From positions 496,001-560,000 of the forward strand of contig NZ_JAGRQH010000001.1 in the NCBI RefSeq assembly GCF_018122595.1: a stretch of 64,000 nt of DNA. The letters run 5' to 3'. Below are positions 57,875-64,000 of the stretch, piece after piece; position 1 is the stretch's first letter; each line of letters opens with the position of its first letter. Source of the DNA: Neokomagataea anthophila. GTDB taxonomy: Bacteria > Pseudomonadota > Alphaproteobacteria > Acetobacterales > Acetobacteraceae. Both the position numbers and the translations under genes were made by a program. Under the pieces are notes generated by a model. That model ran no database searches and was not told where the DNA came from. It saw nothing but the letters and a program-made list of their open reading frames with translations.

Positions 57875-58759
57875 TTATGCTGCGTCCAATGCAGAAAGAG
57901 GCAAATTAGCGCCCATTAATGAGCATGATGCATGCTCGATATTCGCCAACCTATACAAGCGTGCAGGACGCCCCGCGCCAGCAGCATCATACTTCTCTGT
58001 CTCAATGACCAAATTCTGGTTTTGTATCAAACGTCTGAAGTTTTGCTTGTGCAGCAACTGCCCTGAAACGGCTTCCAGCGTTTCTTGAAGAAAACGAAGC
58101 GTGAACTCTTCTGGAACAAGGCGGAACAAAGCTGGGGTATAGCGACATTTAGCCCGTAAACGTCCGATTGCTGTTGCAAGAATACGCCGATGATCGCCCT
58201 GCATACCTTCCCCGGCCAGAAAAGGCTCAAAAGCATGAGGTGCTTCGGGTAATAAACCTGCTTCCCACATCATTTCATACCGGTCGAGCGCGCGCTCTCC
58301 ATCCCATTCATAACCATTAAGACCAAAATGCCGCGCCACTCGTTCTCTGCGTGACAGGCAGTCCCCTGCCCAGCATTTCAAACGCTGCACAATGCGGCGT
58401 AACAAACTCTCTGCCGAAACAGAGCGACGGTCCTCCCATGGAAAATACCGGTACCACCCTCCCCAACCGACATGTGCCCGCGTCTCACGTGTCAAAGCCA
58501 TATAGGACACACGCAGTAAACGCATTTGGTCTGCGGTCACTTCATCCCCAAACGTATAAAGCTGTTCAATATGCCCCAGCTTCACGCCCGTTTGTCGTTC
58601 AACCCAGCTCCGCATTCCAGCCTGCAACGTCCTATGCGTTGGCTCCAGAGGACCAGAAGGCAAAGAGACATCTGGGCAGACTGTTAAAACCTCGGGTCTG
58701 CCCTCCTGCACACGCAGCAATGCCGCCACAAGTTCAATCTGACATCCTGCCTGCATCAT
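57875..58759 (-). CDS. nadQ: NadQ-type (Nudix-related) regulator of NAD biosynthesis
   Basis: A 294-residue regulator of the family described in Alphaproteobacteria as the NAD regulator NadQ. The N-terminal 150 residues keep a Nudix-like fold (IELVAALLRVQEGRPEVLTVCPDVSLPSGP, then RTLQAGMRSWVERQTGVKLG) but without the catalytic Nudix box. The C-terminal half has a winged-helix-like region (TLRFLQETLEAVSGQLLHKQNFRRLIQ, ending GRPARLYRL). It lies upstream of nadABC on the same strand, 214 bases from nadA, whose promoter carries a palindrome. Confidence 0.82.
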   Translation of the reverse strand: MMQAGCQIELVAALLRVQEGRPEVLTVCPDVSLPSGPLEPTHRTLQAGMRSWVERQTGVKLGHIEQLYTFGDEVTADQMRLLRVSYMALTRETRAHVGWGGWYRYFPWEDRRSVSAESLLRRIVQRLKCWAGDCLSRRERVARHFGLNGYEWDGERALDRYEMMWEAGLLPEAPHAFEPFLAGEGMQGDHRRILATAIGRLRAKCRYTPALFRLVPEEFTLRFLQETLEAVSGQLLHKQNFRRLIQNQNLVIETEKYDAAGAGRPARLYRLANIEHASCSLMGANLPLSALDAA

Positions 58760-58964
58760 ACCTCAACCCACTGATCTTCCCGCACTTTTTAAACTGTGAG
58801 TGTCATAAACACTATATTTTTTACAATTTTATCGCGTTTCATATTAAGTAATTTTAACTGTGCAATATGGTTCTCAATGCAGTATATTAATAAAAAATAA
58901 ATATCACAAACAACCCTCCATAAGGAAAATAATCTATAACACTTTCTTATAGGATATATTCCAT

Positions 58965-60299
58965 ATGCGTTATATTGTACGATACTCTTCTCGTAAGAAG
59001 ATAAATAAATCTATTGCACCAATAAAATACATCATTGGCATTTTCATATTATTTTGCTCATTAGGCCAAGCGTATGCGCAAGACCGCAGAGTGGTTACAA
59101 AGCCAGTGCTCCCGCATACTCTCTGCGCAATTTACACCCCATCTTCGACAGGCTCTCTCCAATCAGCGCTTGATTCATGCCCTGAGGGAAGCGCCCTGCA
59201 TCTTAGCTCTGGCCACTACGAAAGCGGCCCTCTTACCATGCCATCTGGCGTCTTCTTATGGCTTGACCAAGGAGCTGTCTTAACCGCTTCAACCAACCCT
59301 GCACGTTATGATCAAGGCCGAAATCTCTGCGGTACGATTGACGCGCACGGCCATGGGTGCCGTCCCTTTATTCTTTTTAGCCAAACCTCTGGCGGTGGCA
59401 TTTTTGGCCCAGGCATTATTGACGGCAATGGCGGCCAACCCATGACGGATACAGACGAAACATGGTGGCACTTAGCCCGACGAGCACAACGCGAAGAAGG
59501 CAAACAAAACGTACCTCGCCTCATTGTTGTGCAAGATGCGCAAAACATCACCTTTGCGCATCTTACTCTGCGTAATTCACCCAATTTCCACGTGACACTA
59601 GATCATGTCTCAGGTGCGACCTTTTGGGATGTCCGTATCGATACCCCCGAAGATGCCCGCAACACAGACGGTATCGACCCCGGCTCATCTGAGGACATCA
59701 CCATTGCGCATAGTTTCATCCGCACAGGTGATGATAATATTGCCATCAAAGCCGGGCGAAACGGCCCCAGCCGTTATATCTCTGTGCTGGACAATCATTT
59801 TTATGCTGGCCACGGCATGTCTATCGGGAGTGAAACCTTCAACGGGGTCAGTCATGTTCTTGTGCGGAATCTGACCTTAGATGGCACCACGGCAGGGCTA
59901 CGTATCAAAAGTGATAGCTCTCGCGGCGGACTAGTTGATGATATTCAGTATGACCATATCTGCCTACGCCATAATAAATGGCCCATCATGCTTGATACGC
60001 ATTATGACCCGCACGCCTTCGGCTTTGATACGCCCCATTACCGCAACATCAACTTCAACGATGTTTATGGTGCAGATGGTGTTCTTCTCATACACGGCAT
60101 TGATGATTCAAACCCGATAGAAGCCACGCTCTCTAACGTGATGTTCTTCGGTTCCGCAACATGGGATGTCCAATATGCTAAAATCACAGAGAGCAACGTT
60201 ACCCCTGCCTTAAAAGAGCCCACTGCACAGCCGCAAATGCCTCAAACCCCTTGTGCGGATCAATGGGCCCCCTTCCCTGCATCACCCCCTGAACAATAA
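58965..60299 (+). CDS. Secreted GH28 polygalacturonase-like enzyme
   Basis: A 444-residue exported glycoside hydrolase of family 28, right-handed beta-helix. After a signal peptide (YIIGIFILFCSLGQAYAQ) come the GH28 active-site motifs in order: NTDGID with two catalytic carboxylates, GDDNIAIKAG, the histidine in YAGHGMSIGSE and the LRIKSD substrate-binding motif. It would cleave alpha-1,4-galacturonan or a related pectin chain, endo or exo not decidable. It is convergent with an isomerase/hydrolase pair, so the three may act on plant carbohydrate. The first 30 residues are Lys-rich. Confidence 0.88.
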   Translation: MRYIVRYSSRKKINKSIAPIKYIIGIFILFCSLGQAYAQDRRVVTKPVLPHTLCAIYTPSSTGSLQSALDSCPEGSALHLSSGHYESGPLTMPSGVFLWLDQGAVLTASTNPARYDQGRNLCGTIDAHGHGCRPFILFSQTSGGGIFGPGIIDGNGGQPMTDTDETWWHLARRAQREEGKQNVPRLIVVQDAQNITFAHLTLRNSPNFHVTLDHVSGATFWDVRIDTPEDARNTDGIDPGSSEDITIAHSFIRTGDDNIAIKAGRNGPSRYISVLDNHFYAGHGMSIGSETFNGVSHVLVRNLTLDGTTAGLRIKSDSSRGGLVDDIQYDHICLRHNKWPIMLDTHYDPHAFGFDTPHYRNINFNDVYGADGVLLIHGIDDSNPIEATLSNVMFFGSATWDVQYAKITESNVTPALKEPTAQPQMPQTPCADQWAPFPASPPEQ

Positions 60300-60316
60300 G
60301 CACGTAGAATACGCGT

Positions 60317-61162
60317 TCATTCTCCCCATGCGCGCAACAAGCCCTCACGGCTTTTGCGCACAACATCCACTAAATTATGATCATACACACTGTCAGGCAC
60401 ATCATTTGAAAATATCTCAACAGTACACGCCCCACGGAAACCCGCTTGATACGTAGCGTGTAATAGTTCTTTGAGAGGAATAGAGCCCTCTCCCGGAATC
60501 AGTCGATCCATCCCAGAATACGGCATACGCCAGTCTGATACCTGTAAAACGAATATTTTATCGCCTGCTGTGATAATAGACTGAGCGCAATCATTTTGCT
60601 GCCAGATATTCCAATAATCCAAGCATAACCCAAAAGCTGGGTGCGCAACGCCCTCTATCATCTCCAGCGCCTGATCAATCGTCCAGATCGCTGTCTCAAT
60701 ATTAACAGATATTGGGTTTAACGGCTCAATAGCAATCTTTACACCGAGATTATGGGCAATTGGTGCAAGGCGACGTACGTGCTTAACAGTTTCCTCAACC
60801 GTTTTCCGCATATTACCATTCTGTGGTGCGCCCGTATTCATCACAAAGGACGCGCCCTCTGCATATGGTGCTAAGCGGTGTAAACTCTGCTCAAAAGCCT
60901 TGACCCGCGCCTCAACATCCATTGGTTCAGGCGCCATTTTACTGCCAAAAAATGTTCTGATTTTTGGTTGGATCGCACTAATGGTAAGACCTGATTGGCG
61001 CGCATGCTTCAATTGCTCCACCGCCCGATCAGGGTCCAGTTTCGCTTCGCAGATCTCAATCGCATCGACACCCAAAGACGCATAATTCTGCACGTCTTCT
61101 TCGAAGGACCAAGGCTGCGTTGTGAATTCGTTCATACCGAATTGAAATGGAAAAGTGCTCAT
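60317..61162 (-). CDS. Sugar phosphate isomerase/epimerase-family TIM-barrel protein
   Basis: A 281-residue AP-endonuclease-2/xylose-isomerase-like TIM barrel. Conserved segments include IEICEAKLDP, KIAIEPLNPISVNI (metal-binding Glu), GLCLDYWNIWQQ (metal Asp) and FVLQVSDWRM, ending ACTVEIFSNDVPD. Family members interconvert sugars or act on inositol derivatives; the reaction here is unknown. It overlaps the upstream alpha/beta hydrolase by four bases, making a two-gene coupled operon. Confidence 0.83.
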   Translation of the reverse strand: MSTFPFQFGMNEFTTQPWSFEEDVQNYASLGVDAIEICEAKLDPDRAVEQLKHARQSGLTISAIQPKIRTFFGSKMAPEPMDVEARVKAFEQSLHRLAPYAEGASFVMNTGAPQNGNMRKTVEETVKHVRRLAPIAHNLGVKIAIEPLNPISVNIETAIWTIDQALEMIEGVAHPAFGLCLDYWNIWQQNDCAQSIITAGDKIFVLQVSDWRMPYSGMDRLIPGEGSIPLKELLHATYQAGFRGACTVEIFSNDVPDSVYDHNLVDVVRKSREGLLRAWGE

Positions 61163-61968
61163 TTCTTTAAGAACCCAATGACCGTTTCATTGAACTTTTC
61201 TGTCTCATCAATAAAAATCATATGAGAGCTTTCCGTGAAACGAACCTCTTCACAATTCGGCATATTCTGCGCCACCCATGTCGGACCAGCAGGCACAAGA
61301 ACCTGATCTTTTTCCGCAACCATCATCATACTCGGCAACGTCACATGCGGCAGTAAATCCCGCCAATCATGCACCGTATGATCTGCCATCATCGCTGCCC
61401 GCGCATAATCTGGACTAAGGGCCATCTCTGCTAAAAGCATGGTCTTTTCATCGTCTAACAGCGTGCTCGCACAACAGGCTTCCAAATTGCCTATATCAAA
61501 CGTTTTTGGATCGAATGTTAATTTCTGAATGGTTTCCGCCAACCCTGCTTGATCATAACAGGCCGCATGACCATGCTTCCATTCCGATGAAAAATACTGG
61601 CGCGGCGTCTGCTGAACAAAAATAGCACTGCGCAGACGCTCTGTGCCGAACAGCTCAAGATACGACCAAATAATCGGGCAACCGATCGACCACCCCAAAA
61701 CCGTCGCATCCTCAATATTAAGTGCTTCTAAAACATCACGTAAATCAGCGGCCAAGCGCGGAATACGGTATCCATGATCTGGTTTATCGGACTTGCCATG
61801 CCCTCTTAAATCAACCGTGATAACCTGAGCATGATTGGCAATTTCTGGAATATTTCGATGAAAGAAACGCCCTGAAAACGTCCACCCATGCAACATAACC
61901 AGCGGGCGCCCTGAGCCAAAGCTCTCATAATAAATATGCGTATTATCATTCGTCTTGATGTAGGGCAC
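61159..61968 (-). CDS. Alpha/beta-fold hydrolase
   Basis: A 269-residue alpha/beta hydrolase. It shows the oxyanion motif LVMLHGWTFSGRFF, the DLRGHGKSDKP loop, nucleophile serine in LGWSIGCP, acid MMVAEKDQV and the catalytic histidine in ESSHMIFIDE. The pattern is that of hydrolases/peroxidases acting on small esters or lactones, so it may act with the isomerase. I chose GTG at 61968 after AAGGA; the frame extends to 62037 without support. A palindrome AAGCGCTT lies 37 bases upstream. Confidence 0.85.
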   Translation of the reverse strand: MPYIKTNDNTHIYYESFGSGRPLVMLHGWTFSGRFFHRNIPEIANHAQVITVDLRGHGKSDKPDHGYRIPRLAADLRDVLEALNIEDATVLGWSIGCPIIWSYLELFGTERLRSAIFVQQTPRQYFSSEWKHGHAACYDQAGLAETIQKLTFDPKTFDIGNLEACCASTLLDDEKTMLLAEMALSPDYARAAMMADHTVHDWRDLLPHVTLPSMMMVAEKDQVLVPAGPTWVAQNMPNCEEVRFTESSHMIFIDETEKFNETVIGFLKK

Positions 61969-62004
61969 CGCGCGTAATCCTTCATAATCGATGACGGAAA
62001 CGAA

Positions 62005-62012
62005 AGCGCTTA
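62005..62012. promoter_or_regulatory. AAGCGCTT palindrome upstream of the hydrolase-isomerase operon
   Basis: The perfect eight-base palindrome AAGCGCTT has a central CG pair as in LacI/GalR-type operators (core GAAAGCGCTT), 37 bases before the GTG start. AGCGC/GCGCT arms also pair at longer range (62006-62022). Only a suggestion. Confidence 0.35.
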
Positions 62013-62045
62013 AACACGCGCTAGGTTGCGTGCCCAATAATCAAA

Positions 62046-62082
62046 CTTATGGGCTGCTGCATCATATCAAGCAGCCCATAAG
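62046..62082 (-). terminator. Terminator after efeB
   Basis: A perfect 13-base-pair stem, CTTATGGGCTGCT with its complement, around an 11-base loop, ten bases past the efeB stop on the minus strand, then TTTGATTATT. Confidence 0.75.
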
Positions 62083-62091
62083 CACCTTCTG

Positions 62092-63294
62092 TCAGGACAG
62101 AAGTTCTTCACCAATATAATGACCTTTACGGCGGCCCGGGCATGCGAACAAACCACTCCCAATATGGGTTGTGAATTGGTTCATCATGTCGAACTTTGCC
62201 ATACGTTCAAAAATCTTTGAGAAACCAGTCCGTGGGTCTTGCTGGTAGGACAAAAACAACAGACCAGAATCAAACTCATTTGCCTGACGCCAAGGTGGCC
62301 AACGCTCGGCGATGACACTCAAGCCATTTTCGTACGAATACGCCCGGCGCAGCATCTGTGCGCCACCGTTCTCTTCTGGTGCCGCCAAACGAGCATGTGA
62401 GTTTTGCGCCGTGATGGGGTTTCCATCATGATCCATTTGTTTGAGCGTCAGCGGCTCAAACTCATGCTTTCCACCCATTGGTGCGCCACTGATTTTTTGC
62501 CGCCCCATTGTCTGCTCTTGGAACGGGACATTCATCCGGTCCCAATGCTCTAGCGCAATACGGATGATACGCGCCACCAGATAGCTGCCGCCTGCCATCC
62601 ACGCCTCATCATGTGGGCCAGCCCAAATATACTGATCCTTAACCTTAGAATCCGTCATATTTGGGTTGATGGTACCATCCTTGAACCCCATAAGATTCCG
62701 GGCCGTTTTGCCTTTACCAAAAGACGGCAAAAAACCGGACTGCGCCCAGCGAGGTTCCGCAATATCATAAGCAAGACGTGCGATTTGTCGGGCTGCATGG
62801 AACGCCGATTGTGGGTCATCAGCACAGCACTGAACAGACAGATCCCCGCCAGTCTTTGCCGCAATCAACTGATCACCCGTAAAGCGTGGCAGATCCGCCA
62901 AAGGTGCCGGACGGCGTGAAGCCAGACCGTAACGGTCTTTCCCATCCTTCACAAAAACACCCGGACCAAATCCAAAAGTAATCGTCAGATCTTTCTGAGA
63001 CAAACCCAGAGCATCTTCAGAATCCACTATTCCTGGGATCGAGCGCCCTGCCATGAGTGCATCTGCCGCGTCTGTCCAGCGCTTCATAAGCGCCGCAACA
63101 TCAGCTTTCTTTTCAGCAACCAAATCAAACGTAATAAAATACACAAATGGCTGCTGCGGCGTGTCAATTCCTGGCTGGTGCAGCACAGGAGCGCTCTGCA
63201 ACTCCCCAGCCTCACCACGCAAAGTAGGGGCCGCTACAAGAGCCGCCCCTAACGTTGCTTCCAAGAAAAAACGCCTCGATAGTATTGGTTTCAT
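62092..63294 (-). CDS. efeB: Tat-exported DyP-type peroxidase/deferrochelatase EfeB
   Basis: A 400-residue dye-decolourising-type haem peroxidase. A Tat signal SRRFFLE with a following hydrophobic stretch (residues 5-26) exports it folded to the periplasm. The DyP motif GFKDGT (near residue 208) is present, with haem-pocket segments HIGSGLFACPGRRKGHYIG at the C-terminus. EfeB is normally the third component of the EfeUOB iron importer; here efeU and efeO are absent, and an upstream beta-propeller gene is 18 bases away. Function may be a stand-alone peroxidase or haem-iron release. Confidence 0.9.
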   Translation of the reverse strand: MKPILSRRFFLEATLGAALVAAPTLRGEAGELQSAPVLHQPGIDTPQQPFVYFITFDLVAEKKADVAALMKRWTDAADALMAGRSIPGIVDSEDALGLSQKDLTITFGFGPGVFVKDGKDRYGLASRRPAPLADLPRFTGDQLIAAKTGGDLSVQCCADDPQSAFHAARQIARLAYDIAEPRWAQSGFLPSFGKGKTARNLMGFKDGTINPNMTDSKVKDQYIWAGPHDEAWMAGGSYLVARIIRIALEHWDRMNVPFQEQTMGRQKISGAPMGGKHEFEPLTLKQMDHDGNPITAQNSHARLAAPEENGGAQMLRRAYSYENGLSVIAERWPPWRQANEFDSGLLFLSYQQDPRTGFSKIFERMAKFDMMNQFTTHIGSGLFACPGRRKGHYIGEELLS

Positions 63295-63312
63295 AATCGA
63301 GACTTCTTCTCC

Positions 63313-64000
63313 TTAAGGGGTACTGATGTTCAACGTATTCATATCGTCTTCAACGTAATAGAAGCTTTTCCCATCAGGTGTCATTGCCAACCCAAATAGG
63401 TCTCCATTACCCGGTGGCTGTTGCGCTTGATCGTTATCAATCCACTGCGCATAAACTTGCTTTTTCGTCGCAGGATCAATTTCAACAACCTGACCATTAC
63501 GCCCATTAGACACCAGCAAATGATGCCCTGGAACCCACATCATAGCCAATGGCCAGTTTAACAACCCACCACGAGAAATGATACGCCCAACAGCATCCCC
63601 ACTACGGGTCACTGCGTCTGTACGTGTCAGAGCATTATCAATGGCCGTGACTTCTTCGTCATAACCATCCGTGACGTATAATGTGCCATCCGTGTCCAAC
63701 GCCAAGCCGGTTGGGCCAAACAAAAAGTTGTCACGGTCAGCACGCGCAGAGAACCCACTTGCAACAACGGTTTGCTTATCCAAAATGGGAGGCTGACCTT
63801 GCGGAATACGCAGATCAAGGCGCAGAACCGTCGCTTTATTAATAATCGGCGGATAATGCGTTACGGGGTCTTTATAGTACGGACCCGGCAAATCATAACC
63901 AGACATTGAAATAAACAGCGTTGCGCTATCCCCGCGATCTAAAGCGGCAATATCACCCCAAGGGGCATTAATCAGCGGCCCCTTCCACGCGGTAACGTAT
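63313..64000 (-). CDS. NHL/beta-propeller (SMP-30-like) protein, C-terminal part; runs off the right edge
   Basis: The minus frame stays open from the window edge to a stop at 63313, at least 229 residues. The edge-proximal residues (NAPWGDIAALDRGD, then LFISMSGYDLPGPYY) already form a propeller blade, so the start lies outside. Repeats GLALDTDGTLYVTDGYDEEVTAID, LAMMWVPGHHLLVSNGRNGQVVEID and GLAMTPDGKSFYYVEDD are NHL/SMP-30-type blades. Such proteins occur as periplasmic lactonase-like or sensor proteins. efeB follows after 18 bases and is probably in the same operon. Confidence 0.75.
   Translation of the reverse strand, partial: YVTAWKGPLINAPWGDIAALDRGDSATLFISMSGYDLPGPYYKDPVTHYPPIINKATVLRLDLRIPQGQPPILDKQTVVASGFSARADRDNFLFGPTGLALDTDGTLYVTDGYDEEVTAIDNALTRTDAVTRSGDAVGRIISRGGLLNWPLAMMWVPGHHLLVSNGRNGQVVEIDPATKKQVYAQWIDNDQAQQPPGNGDLFGLAMTPDGKSFYYVEDDMNTLNISTP

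Overview
The window looks like chromosomal DNA of an acetic acid bacterium (Acetobacteraceae, Alphaproteobacteria). The reasons are a membrane-bound PQQ polyol dehydrogenase pair (sldB-sldA), the mnmE-mnmG-rsmG-parA-parB cluster, a NadQ-type regulator next to nadABC, an alphaproteobacterial acetolactate synthase signature, and moderate GC with AT-rich islands. I could not fix the genus from sequence alone. Three exact ParB-binding (parS) cores near parAB suggest an origin-proximal, chromosomal location.

Layout, left to right. 1-4.7 kb: minus-strand cluster for tRNA U34 modification (mnmE, mnmG), 16S rRNA methylation (rsmG) and chromosome partition (parA, start of parB). 5.2-9.5 kb: DNA alkyl repair (ogt), a TetR regulator and sldBA. 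9.7-14.6 kb: an AT-rich orphan CdiI-like gene, then a tight operon of TonB receptor, phosphotransferase and PnuC-type permease that looks like a nutrient uptake and trapping system. 14.8-22.3 kb: yggT, tldD, an aminotransferase, glnA, a DUF1439-like protein, a TRIC-family membrane protein, a CopZ-like metallochaperone and a small monooxygenase. 22.7-26.1 kb: an autotransporter whose passenger carries pepsin-type aspartic protease motifs. 26.2-28 kb: an AraC regulator divergent from a beta-hydroxyacid dehydrogenase.

28-33 kb: glycine cleavage genes gcvT-gcvH-gcvP behind a tandem glycine riboswitch, with a palindrome-rich insertion before gcvP. 33-42.7 kb: speD and speE, ilvBNC, miaA, serB, a DciA-like gene and mutY. 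42.7-46.4 kb: a Fur-box-like site, a siderophore-type TonB receptor and a translationally coupled PstS-like secreted protein. 46.5-52.2 kb: a DUF3597 protein, ahcY, a CorA/ZntB transporter and a secreted protein with a phage-tail-fibre-like end. 52.3-58.8 kb: murI, pyrE, a small unknown gene, nadABC and nadQ, with a palindrome in the nadA promoter. 59-64 kb: a GH28 polygalacturonase-like enzyme, a sugar isomerase-like and alpha/beta hydrolase pair, a Tat-exported DyP peroxidase (efeB) and a beta-propeller protein that runs off the right edge.

Most of the window is housekeeping. The accessory content most worth following up is the pepsin-autotransporter, the two TonB-centred cassettes, the orphan immunity-like gene, the structured speD leader and the parS cluster. 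I saw no rRNA, tRNA, CRISPR array, transposase or integrase.
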